Notes: generated from the letters alone by a model not told the origin. Positions 36,321 to 47,217 are shown, counted from the first letter of the stretch. The stretch is DNA of 64,000 nucleotides from Tamarix chinensis (GCA_030549775.1 CM060181.1:1488001-1552000); one strand, 5' to 3'. Numbers and translations: made by a program.

Positions 36321-36779
36321 AGGATGTAGGAGGGATTGATTTTATCTAAAATTTAATTGATTTTATTTAATAAATATCGATATGTATACCTAGGATAAAA
36401 AACTAACTCATGAATTCGGATATAGATATAGATAAAGAATATATGTATTTGTATCTATATTTATATTAGTATTCATTTATCTAATATATAACTATTTTTT
36501 TAAACTTGACTTTATAATAAATATAGTATAATATTAAGGTTGAGATTATCATTTGGTTTAATCCTCAATGAATTTATCTATCGGATAATAAATTTATCTA
36601 GTAGATAATATTTATTAACGGATAAATATAAATAGATTATTTGATGAATATTGTTAGTAGATGTCCATTTAGATACAACTTACAAGTGCAAATGCAAATA
36701 TAATTTTTTTTATGATATACGGATACGATTATGAGTATGTATAGATTCTGAACCAAATATATCTTATTTACATCCCTAA
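36321..36779. mobile_element. 459-bp hAT-like MITE
   Basis: Flanked by an identical 8-bp duplication tcaagtgt (36313-36320 and 36780-36787; identity extends to atcaagtgta). The ends are AGGATGTAGG on the left and, read on the minus strand, TTAGGGATGTAAAT on the right: an imperfect inverted repeat of the 'TAGGGATGTAAA' type common in plant hAT MITEs. The interior is AT-rich with gatatggata-like repeats and no coding sequence. Confidence 0.65.
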
Positions 36780-37185
36780 TCAAGTGTAATATTTATCAAC
36801 ATGAAATTGAAATGTGTTTCTTTTAAATTTTACTTTTCACATGTACCATAAATCTTATATTGTATAATAAGTCAATTATTTTGGAGTTAAATATTATTTC
36901 GTCTCATGTTATTTGATAATTTTCTCTATTTTAATTTCAATAAAAATAGTAAAAGTTATTTTAGTCTTTGTACAATTATTTTATATTTAAAGTAGTCATT
37001 CGATATTATATTAACTTACTATTATAGTTTAATCTTCATACTCTATTTTTTAATAAGTAAATTATATTCTAATCATCTAATTACTTAATAATATAATTAT
37101 TAATTTTAAATCTAAATACATCTTAGTGGGCAAATTACGTCCTAGTCAAGCTGGTAAATGAGAGATTGATATTTTATAATTATTG

Positions 37186-37209
37186 ATATATATATATATA
37201 TATATATAT
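37186..37209. repeat. (TA)n microsatellite
   Basis: About 12 uninterrupted TA units. Confidence 0.9.
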
Positions 37210-37689
37210 TTTAATTAGATTTGAAATCATTAAAAGTGTAATAATTATAATACTAAGTTAATAGATGATTAGATGAAGTTTGATTTTGAGAAGAAAAAGT
37301 TTAAATATTAATTTATACTAGTAGGTTAATACAATATTTAAGAATTAATTTGAATATAAATAATACTACAGTAACTAAAAGAATATTTTTACAAAGATCA
37401 AAAATAAATAAAGTTATAAACTGACTTAAAACGAACATTTAATTATTATATGAATTAAAATAAAAAAAGGTTGTAAATAATAAATATCCAAAAATAAATA
37501 TTTTAATTTTAAAGAAATTAAAATAAATGAAGTTACAAAAAATATGGATGAAAATAGTAGTTGCCTCATTATTTTATATAATCAAGACTTTGAATAAAGT
37601 CAACTAAAGCGCAATGTCCTTTTAATTTAGTGGTCATTTATGATAGAGTAAAATAAGAAAAGGTATTAGATACTAGTCAAATAAGATGA

Positions 37690-38230
37690 TCCCAATATAT
37701 TTATCTAAAGCAAGAAATTTTGGTAGATCCGTTTGTTTTTATCATTCCACAAAGACAAAGCAAAATCATAACCAACAGGAAACTTTGCACCGAAATCCTA
37801 AACTTTGGTTCCGAGAGCGAGAGAAAGAAGGGGGAGAAGATTTAGAGATGAGAACGTTTTACTCCTCAGTTTCTCCTTTGCCCACATTATCGTAGAACCA
37901 AACACGAACCCACATGTCTCTTTTGCTTGGATTTCTCGATCCTCCCATCCTCCCTTTTTCTCCATAACCTCTCTTCTTCTTCTTTGCATGCTGCAAGCAC
38001 TCTAAAACTTGCATGTTTTGCTTCGTATAACCCATCATTCATTTAATTTCATGCTCCTATGATCTTTTTTCCTTGATGTGCAATCTTCTTTTTGTGCTTG
38101 AGTAATATTATTATTGACCTGCTATACTTTTTCTTAATGTTATTCTAACTGTATTTTTATTATTTAATTATTTAATTTGTTGCTTGTCATAAAGTTCAGT
38201 TCTTTCTTTTTTTTTTATTCGATTGACCAG
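37690..38230 (+). promoter_or_regulatory. probable promoter/5' leader of the ALP1-like gene
   Basis: GC content rises and purine-rich 'gagagcgagagaaagaaggggg' (37810-37840) appears before the ATG at 38231, as in plant 5' UTRs. The base pair preceding the ATG is 'ccag' after a T-rich run ('tctttcttttttttttattcgattgaccag'), so a 5'-UTR intron may end exactly at the start codon. No clear TATA box was chosen. Confidence 0.35.
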
Positions 38231-38363
38231 ATGGGGCCTGTAAGAGGGATAAAAAAGAGGAGGAAGATTGTGATAACAGTTGGGCAGAATGCTTCGGATT
38301 ATGGGTCTTCCGAGCTAGAGGAGCGTGGAGATTGGTGGGTTGAGTTCTCCAAGAGGATTAGCG
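38231..38363 (+). CDS. ALP1-like: exon 1 of ALP1-like gene
   Basis: Encodes 44 residues plus one base: start 'MGPVRGIKKRRK', then an acidic/serine segment and 'DWWVEFSKRIS', the conserved N-terminus of plant ALP1-like proteins. The donor is AGCG|GTATGT. Phase 1 matches exon 2 exactly (split Gly codon). Confidence 0.8.
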
Positions 38364-41363
38364 GTATGTTCGTTGTTTCAAATTCTGGTTATGGTGTTTG
38401 CTGTTTAGTTTTATGATATGTTTCAGTTAATGGAGTATAATCATTTATTCTTCGTGTTTGTGGGTTATGTTGGCATGCTTGTATATTCGATTGCTATTGC
38501 TGATCACTTTGCGTAGGATGGAATACGTGTGCCTTGATTCTGTTCGTTCGCATCCTTGGCAATTGTGATAACGGGGGTTGAAATTTAACATATTGAGTGC
38601 ACTGACCATTTAGTTTGTCTATGGGCTGTTCGTGAATCTGTTGCAACTGTATTTGGGCAATGTACTGGGAGGATCCCTAATGTTTAAATTCCACGTAACT
38701 GGAGCTAGCTATCCACACAATAATTTGGATTTGCTGTTTTGTTTGCTGGAAGTTTGTTACACGTGACTTAATTGATTAATTTATTATGAAGAAAGTAACT
38801 TTTGCAATCTGACAATGCCCATGAATTTAGATATCTGAAATGAATCAGCAATGAGATGTGTTTTGGGATGACCTAGTCATGTAGCAGAGAATTAAGCTTT
38901 TCTTGCTGGATAACATGAGGAAGGAACTTTAGTCTGTGATATTTATTTGGCATATACATCTCCATTTTAGGAAGAAGTGTTTTGAGACTCAGATTGTGGC
39001 ACTATGCAGTCAACCATTAAGGTATGCTCCCAGGATATTTGGCTGCTCTGTTGAATATAGATTAATTAATATCATCAACGCCTTGCATTGGGCTTGAAGA
39101 TGAACCTGCTGCCCTGTTTAGGTATCACTAGGATTTCTGTATAATTTCCTTTCGGGGTATTACAATGGAGGCTGTACGATCATAAGTGGCCTGGTATTGC
39201 TTGTCACTGCCACACTTCTGATACATATATTTTCATATATTTTGAAGAGATGTTAAAAAATTATTTGGTACTTGAGTTTCACATAGTGTTGATGAGTATC
39301 AAATTATTGAAGGACAGAATAGCATCCAAGCTAACCCTCCCCCCTCAGGGTTCTCTCTAATCTATCACACACATGGCATCTGGTGTTATGATCTTATGGG
39401 GATGACCACTTGAGAGTAGAATCAAGATGTGATATAGTGTGCTTAGTTCAATATCATTCTTGTAGGATTGTTATCTTATTAGGGATGCAGTGTGAGATTA
39501 TTAAATCCTGCAGCAGGATGTGCTAAAAGACTTGATGGCCTAGTTTGGAAAAGTTGGTGCTATTTGTGTTGGTGTTAACTAATGAGGATTGCCAAAATAC
39601 ATATGAAATTTTAAGACAATATGGAAAGATGCATTTAAGTTGCAAAAGGTTCCCCCAGACCAATCCTGAACATCTGACTAGCTTATTTAGTGCAGTTCTA
39701 TATCGATGTGCAAACAAGTCCAGCAGTATCTATCTTATATATGTAGATGCATAGATATAGTGCAGCTTTAAGGCATCTAGATGAATTTTGGGGGTTAATT
39801 CTTGTAAGAATATTTAGACAAGGCTGCATGCTGGATATAAAAGCTGATAACAATCATCTTGTATCCTTGGGGGTGTAATATCATACCATGCCATTTAGCT
39901 TGGGGAGAGTCATCCATTACCATCTTTCTTGATTCTAATCGAATACCAATGCTTATGAGAAAAGAAACTACATATTATTGTGAAGTCTTCGCATTTGAAA
40001 GTCATTCGTACCATACCACTCTGGGAGCCTATTCTTGCTCATCTTGAATGGTGGTACACAGTATTTGTGAACTTCAAATTGTTATCCTGTTCCTGCTATT
40101 GACATGAGTAAGTTGGGAAAGTTGATAATCAATATTAAGGTCAAAGGTGACGCCCCTATCTAGAAACTTCACTTTGTATTTAAGTATGCCAGTACAATCC
40201 TGCCTTCTTCTATCAGATTATGTGACTTGATCAATTTTCATGCACCTATCCATTTAGCTAGCTTACATATGATTCAGTAGCTAAACACCATATCCCTTCT
40301 AGCCCTTATTGCAGGATGCCTCATTAGTCAGTTGACACATCTTCAATACTTTCAGCATAGCATGTACACTTTCTTGGTATGGGTGGAGTTGGTCAATCTA
40401 AAAATATGAGATTTATCAGCCTCAGGCACATCAATTGAAATGGTTTCTCAAGGGTCACTGGTCTGCGATTGTCTTGGTTTAGTTGAGATGTGTGTAACAT
40501 GTTCAAGATTATCTTAATGCTTTTTGTTAGCTATTCATTTATCTTTCTTTTGTCGTTATATTTTTTGAACATTTTTTCCTCTTACCTTTATCTCGTTTAA
40601 ACCATGTTTATAGACAATTATTGTCCTGTTCAAGAGTGATTCATATGTTGGAAATCATCTTTCAGGTGTTTTGTTGTTGTGGTAATCATTCTTAGACAAG
40701 AGGGTTGTGTTTGAAGTTTGTTTTGAACTTTCTAAAGAAGTATAATGCACATGGTGGAAGCTATCCATTAGGTGTATATAGCTTTTGGTATCCCTCCATA
40801 TGTGTCTATCAGGTGGTAATCAATGACAGATCATGTTAATTTATAAATTTGGGACAAAAATTTTCTACTTTGATGGTTATTTTGAATGGGTTTTAGTTGT
40901 TTGTGCTTCTTACATTCTGCATACTTGACACTGTACTACCTGTCGCGGAAACCTTAGCTCTCAACGGATACAAATTTGTTCCATGCAGTACTGTAATTTG
41001 TTGTAGGTTGGTTTTAGGTTGGGGCTTCATATTAACTGAAGCAACCCAATAAAAGTCGTATATAATTAATCTATGTCTTGTTGGAAGGAAATGAGTGGTA
41101 CAAGGTATTACAAAACTAAGGAGGCTATATACCATGTTTCATGCAGTTTTTAGTATTGTATATCTTGTACTATGCATTCTTTTGTTTGTTAGCAGTTTTC
41201 TCAGCTGGTTTTAGAAATTGGTTGTTCCCATTGATGAAGCTGAGGTTAAGCCTCTTTTGTCTGGATTCTAGAACTATTACGCTATGTCACTTTTGCTTGT
41301 TCCAACCTCCACCAAGGCAAGTGCTTGACATTATTTGTCCATTTCTTTATGCTTTTTCTGTAG
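38364..41363 (+). other. 3.0-kb intron of the ALP1-like gene
   Basis: Begins GTATGT and ends 'tttttctgtag'. It contains short open segments but no recognisable domain, transposon end or RNA gene. Base composition is balanced, unlike the flanking transposon areas. Confidence 0.7.
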
Positions 41364-42408
41364 GCCTTCTATCCTCATCAAAAGGGTTGAATAAATTTGA
41401 ATCTATTTTCAAGATCTCAAGAAAGACTTTCAACTACATATGCTCACTTGTCAAAGAAGATTTTGCAACTAAATCACCAAACTTCACTTTTACAAATGGC
41501 AACCCGTTGTGTTTGAATGACATTGTAGCTATTGCTCTTAGAAGGCTAAGCTCTGGTGAGTCTCTGTTGAGCATAGGAGATGCAATTGGTTTGAACCACT
41601 CGATCGTCTCCCAAATAACCTGGCAATTTGTAGAAGCCATGGAAGAAAGAGCACTTCACCATCTACAGTGGCCTACGACAGAGACATAAATGAAAGAAAT
41701 TAAATCAAAGTTTGAGAAAATAAGAGGGTTCCAAATTGTTGTGGAGCAATTGACACAACCCATATCATGATGTGCTTACCTCTAGCAGATGCAAGCACTA
41801 AGGTATGGTGTGATGGTGAAAAGAACTACAACATGCTCTTGCAGGCAATCGTGGATCTTGATATGAGATTTCGAGACATAGTGACCGGATGGCCAGGAAA
41901 AATGAGTGATTCTTTAGTATTTCAAAGCTCAAATTTCGTTGAGCTATGTGAGCAAGGGAAAAGGCTAAATGGGAAAACGATAGAACTATCTGAACATGTA
42001 GAAATAAGGGAGTACATAGTTGGAGACTCAGGTTTTCCTTTGTTGCCTTGGCTTATCACGCCATACCAAGGGAAAGATCTTTCTGAGTCTAAGGTTGAGT
42101 TCAACAAGAGGCATTATGCAACTAGAATGGTGGCGCAAAGGGCATTGGCAAGGTTGAAAGAGATGTTTAAGGTAATCCAAGGTGTGATGTGGAGGCCTGA
42201 TAAGCATAAATTACCGAGAATTATCTTTGTTTGCTGCCTAATTCATAATATACCGATTGATATGGAAGATGATGTGGAGGATGAAATGCCATTGTCTCAC
42301 CACCATGACTCAGGATACCAGCAGCAAGTCTGTGAATCTGTCGACAATGTTGCTGTATTTTTGCGAGAGAACGTGTCTCTCTATTTGTATGGGAGGCAAT
42401 CGTCTTGA
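41364..42408 (+). CDS. ALP1-like: exon 2 of ALP1-like gene (DDE_Tnp_4 domain)
   Basis: Carries the helix-turn-helix-like 'SIGDAIGLNHSIVSQITWQF' region and the whole nuclease-fold domain. In-frame stop at 41687-41689 ('PTTET*MKEIKSKFEKI'). After 'EKIRGF' one base is missing and the reading frame resumes as 'NCCGAIDTTHIMM'. The stop codon TGA follows 'YGRQSS'. Two of three DDE-type acidic residues remain. Confidence 0.8.
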
Positions 42409-43309
42409 TGTGATGTGCATTTGTTCACATAATAATCATGTTCTTTTGGCTTATTTCTAGATTTTGTGGAGTTTACAAAAATAGAAAGGGGAGAAAGGGC
42501 TCACTTTTGAAATTTATTTAGGCACATTCTTAGTTGTCGCCCTCCCCTCTTTCCCTACATTGTAAATAAGGTAATTTCATGTTAGATTTTCATCAACTGC
42601 TGACATAGGTAAGATATGGATGTTATGACAGAATGTTATTTTGCTTCAGAGTTATTAAGTTGTACATCCACCGCTTTTATCCAAAGATTGAAATGTTTGG
42701 TCAAGTTTCAACGAGCATGGAACAAAAGATTTTGTATGATGAGCTGGAGGAGCTTTTGATTCTGAATATTCTATTTTGTTCGCATTGTGTGCAAATTATA
42801 TGCTCGCTTTACTTAATTTTGTAGATAGAGCATAACGTGTATGTTTGTTCAGCCAGTCCTGTCACCCAACCATCGGATCTATAGTTTGTTGATGCTACAA
42901 CTACCGTCTTATTGCTGTTAATGCGCTGCATGGATTTGTTGGCCACTGACCTCGTGAATAATACAACTGCATTTATAATTCCCAACTCGGTGCAATTCTG
43001 GCTGACATTAGAAACCCAGCGTGCTTTGGATGCTCGCCTTAACGGTCGGGACCAACCTGGATTGATAGGTAGGCTGGCTGCTTTCAGCTTGATACGTTTG
43101 AGTTATGTAGTTGAAGTTTCATTTATGCTCATTAAATAGATGCAGGAAGCATATTCTGATTGTGAGTTTAACAAGGCAAATCAAAACCTATCTTTGGAGT
43201 CGATCAATCCCCACTTGCAACATATTGTTTGCCTCAAAATCTAATCTAACTGCATCTCTCAACGATTCATCACCAGCTGGAGTAACTCCTTTACCCCCAA
43301 CAACACAGC
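42409..43309 (+). other. 3' flank of the ALP1-like gene; no gene recognised
   Basis: Contains the likely 3' UTR (several AATAAA-poor T-rich stretches) and short open segments near 42640-42820 and 42900-43140 that match no family I know. Confidence 0.4.
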
Positions 43310-43663
43310 TCATCTCCAGTGTTACAGGTGTCGGTTCATCAAAGGGGCGATAAAGTAAACAGTGTGGTCTTTGAAGCAAATGCCAGGATTCGTGACCCAG
43401 TCTATGGTTGAGTCGGTACTATATCATACCTAAAAAACCAATTTTCCCATATACAGGTGCAGCTAGTTGTGGCTCAGACATATATTCTATGTATCCAAAT
43501 GCATCAAGAGACAACTACCATAAGGAAACACTGCTCAACTGCGGAACGCATCAAAAATCAGATGTGCTCCCAAGTGACAAAGATGTCACTCTTTTCGTTC
43601 AAGAAGAAAGTTCTCCAGGGGACAGGAAGGGGAGAAAGGATGAATACAGGATTTTCTCTCTGA
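43310..43663 (+). pseudogene. LBD (LOB-domain) transcription-factor remnant
   Basis: The frame starting at 43310 reads '...VLQVSVHQRGDKVNSVVFEA', then 'NARIRDPVYG', a TGA stop at 43409-43411, then 'VGTISYLKNQFSHIQVQLVV' and 'AQTYILCIQMHQE'. This is the C-terminal half of the plant-specific LOB domain: the 'VHQRDDAV..L.YEANARIRDPVYGCVG' block with its Cys codon TGC changed to TGA, and the leucine-zipper-like coiled coil. The zinc-binding C-block and start codon are not found upstream. I infer a 5'-truncated, dead copy. The 'LCIQMHQE' tail recalls the LBD12-type subgroup, at low confidence. Confidence 0.75.
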
Positions 43664-43818
43664 GGTTTGTATAAAAAAGCAGTGGATATAGCATTCATCA
43701 GCATCAGCAACAGATTTTACTTAATTGCCGCCTAATTAGAGTAATCTTGAGCGTCACCCAAAAACCTCACACTGTCGTCTTCTCGCCAATTGTCTACTAT
43801 AGGAACCAAAAACCGATG

Positions 43819-44142
43819 TCAACATGAAAAATGCTGAAAATGAGTAGTAATTTCATTATTATATGAAAGCATAGGAAATACCTGAGGATCTTTCTTTCTC
43901 CCCACAGCAGTCATGCCCATCAAAAAGGTTTCCGACCAAAGTTCCTTCACATGATCAGGAACCGTGGTTTCATTCACAAAGGGGCTCCAACTATCACCCC
44001 CTGGGTTATTGAAAACCCAATTTATTTTCTCAGGAGGCTTGGTGATATCCACGCCTGCAGCCTGAATTATCTCCAATGCAATGTTCCGTGCAATGTCTCT
44101 CTTACTTTGATCAGAACTCAAATTTCGTGACCTTCTTTTCGG
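43819..44142 (-). CDS. MBD7-like: MBD gene terminal exon(s)
   Basis: 87 codons from PKRRSRNLSS to 'AVGRKKDPQ', then either a donor (CAG|GTATTT at 43881) spliced to an acceptor at 43797 with immediate TAG, or read-through for 20 more codons to TGA at 43819. Both give a normal stop. Contains 'PPEKINWVFNNPGGDSWSPF', the conserved C-terminal module. Confidence 0.7.
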   Translation of the reverse strand, partial: PKRRSRNLSSDQSKRDIARNIALEIIQAAGVDITKPPEKINWVFNNPGGDSWSPFVNETTVPDHVKELWSETFLMGMTAVGRKKDPQVFPMLSYNNEITTHFQHFSC

Positions 44143-47137
44143 CTGAATTAACAATTTTTCAGAGCAAAGATATAAGGATGGAAGCCAATAAAATGTGCAG
44201 AAGGGTTGAAAGATTTAGTGAGTATTTGAACTCACTGTTGAATGATTAGTCAGTTTCGATGACTTGCATCTTCGAGTTCTGCATTCTTCTCCTGCAAGAA
44301 ATTTCTGAACTTCTGGTAGAGACCGGAACTTCAATCCTGTGTCTGGTTCAATGAAATACTGCACCAACACATGGCAGCTCATAAACTTACATTTTATCAC
44401 CAATAAAAAAATCCAAGCCATACTGATATAGAATTTAAGTGTGAAAGGATGTTACCCTGTCGGATCTAATCCCATGCCTGCGTGGAACCTCCTCCACAAT
44501 CCAGCCATCAGGTAGTTTTTCGGAAACTCTATGTTGTGCAGTGGTTGGAACCATATCCTCAAAAGACCTTTCGCGGGCCAGATCCAACTCATCCATCGTC
44601 CACATCTGTAGTGGGTTTTAAATGGTTAAAAGGCTCATTGAGAAAATAACCAAATATTAAATATCAATGCCAGCTCGTTTCTATTATCAGGGTCGTACCC
44701 AAAAGGTGGGTAGCAAATGTATCATGAGACATGAAACGTGCCCAAAAGATCGACCCACATATCTAATGAACATTTTCTTGTTTGTCAGCTTACAGAATGA
44801 CTAAGTTTTGGTGAAGTTCACTTGATTAGGAAACAAAAATCCCAGAGGCATGTAAAGCAGTAAAGGTACAATGGACAACACCAAGAATGTCGGACCAATC
44901 AAAAATTATAAAGCCACCATAAGAAATCTCAGTCAGGAACAAAAAAGACAATTCAATGTCTGTATGAATTTGAGAAATACTGGTGTTTACCTTGCCTCCA
45001 TAAACAACTCTTTTCAGAGTATCCACTTTAATAGGCTGCAACAACATCGCCAACTATTTATGAGAAATATGTTTAAAACTTTAAATATATCAATCAGACT
45101 GAAAAGAGAGAGTTCAATATAAAGCTGACCCCTGTAAGTCGATTATCTTTCGGTGTCCTGGGGAAAGGCGGCTTTTCCTCTCCATTTACATGCCTCCGGA
45201 TAGATAACAGAGAACGAAACTTCTCCCCAGCTTCAGGCTCATGATAGTGCTGCAATTTCTAGAATACTCCTATGTTATGGCAGAAATGGCAGTGATAAGC
45301 TCTTTCCTTACAGTACATCAAAAATCAGCTAAACAGAGTTGCAGAAATAGGAGGGCAGTTATTCTAATGACCTCCATATCATATAAGGGTGGGTTTCACT
45401 TTCATTCCAACAATGCTCTAGGGAAACATGATTTAATTGCAGGTCTAACAAGTTAGAGAAAAAAAGGGTATCCATAAAGCTACTGAGGAATAGGGTGACA
45501 CAGAACTTATTCCTAGATGCAACGAAAGAAACTGAACATTGTAGTAACAGATGGTTTCTGATCCAAAGAGAGAATGCAGCAACTGAACATTGTAGTAACG
45601 GATGAAAAATACTGGACGAAAAAATGCAGTAACAGATAACTTTTTTGTATTGATGTTATCGGTCCTAACATTTCTCTGAACCCCAACGATAACTGAGTTG
45701 TAAAGTCACATTGACTCCAACAGTTGGGTATAACCCCAAAATTCGTAAGGATCATAGCAATTAGTGTGTGCAGAGTTTTCCAGATTGGGCCATTTTGATA
45801 ATAAATTTAGGTTTGGTTAGTCAAGAGCATCTAAAAGAAGCCCTCTATATGTATTAGTGTTTGGTGAGTCAAAGCCATATCAATCTCACATGAAGAAAGA
45901 AGACTAATAACAAAGTTAAACCTTCCATGATGTGTTATCTAAACCAGCATTTCAATCACTAGCAATAAGCCTGAACAGCAAGTGTTAAACAAGCAATCAA
46001 CATGGGCAGTGATCCAAGCACAGCCTGAGGCAAGCTAATATAAATCAATCACCTAGTACGATATAGAACATATTCCAAGTAAGTGGTGCGCCCCTCTTTT
46101 ACTATTACAAAGGTTATATGCCTATATATTTGTTTGTGTACAAGGAGGAATCCCGCTCCAGAATTACGAAAGGTTTACTCCCTCTATTGTGTTTAACCTG
46201 GACATTTATATATATATTCTGGGTCAAGATATCAATGTTATAATGTACACTATCCGAGATAAGGGAATACTCGGTTAGGAGATTGAATAGTGAAGCTAAT
46301 ATTATGACATACTAAACCTTAATTTGCCTAACTGAATAGTTGGCCATCGACATTTAATTAACGTACACAATGTGGTTACGGGTATTATTGGAAAATGTGG
46401 TCTGATATGATTTCTTAAAATTTGGGACCATTTTTACTAGGAATGCCAAAATTTGTGGTAGACCCCACTCTACCACAATAATTCATCAGGGGATAAGGAT
46501 GACCTAGCCCAACATCAGAAGAACTAGGACCCACTACAGGACAAGAAACTCTTTTCGAATAAATTCAGCCAAAACAATCCATAAGTTCAAGCCAGACATG
46601 ACACTATATAGTATATACGCTTGTATCAAACTCTCGTATCTCGGCCAACTGAGCTACGCTCATGCGGGCACTATACAATATATACACGATGCATCCCCCC
46701 CCCCCCCCCCCCCCGCGCGGAAAAAAAAAGAAACCAATTCAACTAGTAATCACTTCATTCAACCGATGAGTGAAATTAAAGTAAGAGACTGACGAAGTAC
46801 AACACATACTCACTAAAAGGAATACTATAATATATAATCTAACCACCGGGTTAAATAAACAAAGCAAGATTATTAAATATTTATATCAAGGACAATTTCC
46901 AAGACAAACAACAACATGGAGAAATTAAATCAACAATTCAACTTATGTATTAAACAAAAACAAGAGATGATAAAGGAACTGTATAACCTTATCTTCTTTA
47001 ATAGCCGAGTTGGCCCCACGAGACCTAACCTCCATAATCCAGCCATCTGGGATCTCGAACGGTGTGCTCCCCTCGTCAGAAGAAGTAAGGACGATTTGCA
47101 TTTGACTTGGATCGACTTTCGGCTGCTGTTCTCCCAT
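43819..47137 (-). CDS. MBD7-like: MBD7-like protein with two methyl-CpG-binding domains
   Basis: Six exons on the minus strand join in phase 0 throughout: 47137-46988, 45249-45130, 45035-44991, 44605-44456, 44358-44236, 44142-43882 (or on to the stop at 43819). The product is 283-303 residues. MBD 1 (about 29-78): 'IPDGWIMEVRSRG' + 'HYHEPEAGEKFRSLLSIRRHV'. MBD 2 (about 136-180): 'LPDGWIVEEVPRRHGIRSDR' + 'YFIEPDTGLKFRSLPEVQKF'. Then comes a basic stretch 'PKRRSR' and the C-terminal 'PPEKINWVFNNPGGDSWSPF' region, resembling the 'sticky-C' tail of AtMBD7, which has three MBDs in 306 residues. MBD7 binds methylated CpG and recruits IDM proteins that limit silencing. The start at 47137 is the first in-frame ATG after a TAA; an upstream out-of-frame ATG lies at 47217. 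Introns are 1738, 94, 385, 97, 93 and 85 bp. Confidence 0.8.
44236..44358 (-). CDS. MBD7-like: MBD gene exon 5
   Basis: 41 codons with the second half of MBD 2 ('YFIEPDTGLKFRSLPEVQKF'). Donor ACA|GTGAGT. The intron splits MBD 2 at the same place as MBD 1, as expected from internal duplication. Confidence 0.75.
44456..44605 (-). CDS. MBD7-like: MBD gene exon 4
   Basis: 50 codons starting MWTMDELDLARERSFEDM and ending with the first half of MBD 2 ('LPDGWIVEEVPRRHGIRSDR'). Donor AGG|GTAACA. Confidence 0.75.
44991..45035 (-). CDS. MBD7-like: MBD gene exon 3 (15 codons)
   Basis: PIKVDTLKRVVYGGK between acceptor 'ttgttgcag' and donor AAG|GTAAAC. Linker between the two MBDs. Confidence 0.65.
45130..45249 (-). 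CDS. MBD7-like: MBD gene exon 2
   Basis: 40 codons with the second half of MBD 1 ('HYHEPEAGEKFRSLLSIRRH'). Acceptor 'aaattgcag'; the donor is GGG|GTCAGC, a GT donor of weak consensus, so this boundary is the least certain. Confidence 0.65.
46625..46672 (-). repeat. tRNA-like (SINE head-like) fragment
   Basis: The minus strand reads 'gagcgTAGCTCAGTTGGccg', with a perfect pol III A-box-like core, and 13 nt later 'gaGTTTGATACaa', a weak B-box-like motif. The spacing is far too short for a tRNA gene and no cloverleaf forms. Possibly a degraded tRNA-derived SINE inside MBD intron 1. Confidence 0.25.
46695..46714. repeat. 20-base C homopolymer followed by GCGCGG and A9
   Basis: Located in MBD intron 1. 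The length may be inaccurate. Confidence 0.9.
46988..47137 (-). CDS. MBD7-like: MBD gene exon 1
   Basis: 50 codons, from MGEQQPKVDP to GANSAIKEDK, with donor AAG|GTTATA. Carries the first half of MBD 1 including 'PDGW'. Confidence 0.75.
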
Positions 47138-47217
47138 CTTGATCGTCTCAAGCGGGGACGGCGGCGGAATAGATAATGATTTTCCGGAGGTTTATCGTGG
47201 TCAGGAACGGTCGGCAT

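Larger units (their letters stand above)
38231..42408 (+). pseudogene. ALP1-like: ALP1-like (HARBI1/DDE_Tnp_4-derived) gene, interrupted
   Basis: Two exons (38231-38363 and 41364-42408) join in frame across a GT-AG intron to give 'SKRISGLLSSSKGLNKFESI', as in plant ALP1-like proteins, domesticated Harbinger transposases; Arabidopsis ALP1 acts with Polycomb complex PRC2. The expected length is about 392 residues. Landmarks: N-terminal basic 'MGPVRGIKKRRK'; 'TFNYICSLV'; 'IALRRLSSGESLLSIG'; 'CCGAIDTTHI' (first Asp, about residue 175); 'VGDSGFPLLPWLITP' (second Asp, about 266); 'RALARLKEMF' where the usual third Glu is Gln (about 303); 'VMWRPDKHKLPRII'; 'HHDSGY'. Codon 153 is TAA (41687-41689) and one base is missing near 41729-41733. 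It is either a recent pseudogene or carries sequence errors; the rest of the frame is intact. Confidence 0.8.

Noticed and set aside
46625..46672. Functional tRNA gene
   Set aside because: No acceptor stem, anticodon arm or T-arm; A- and B-box spacing too short.
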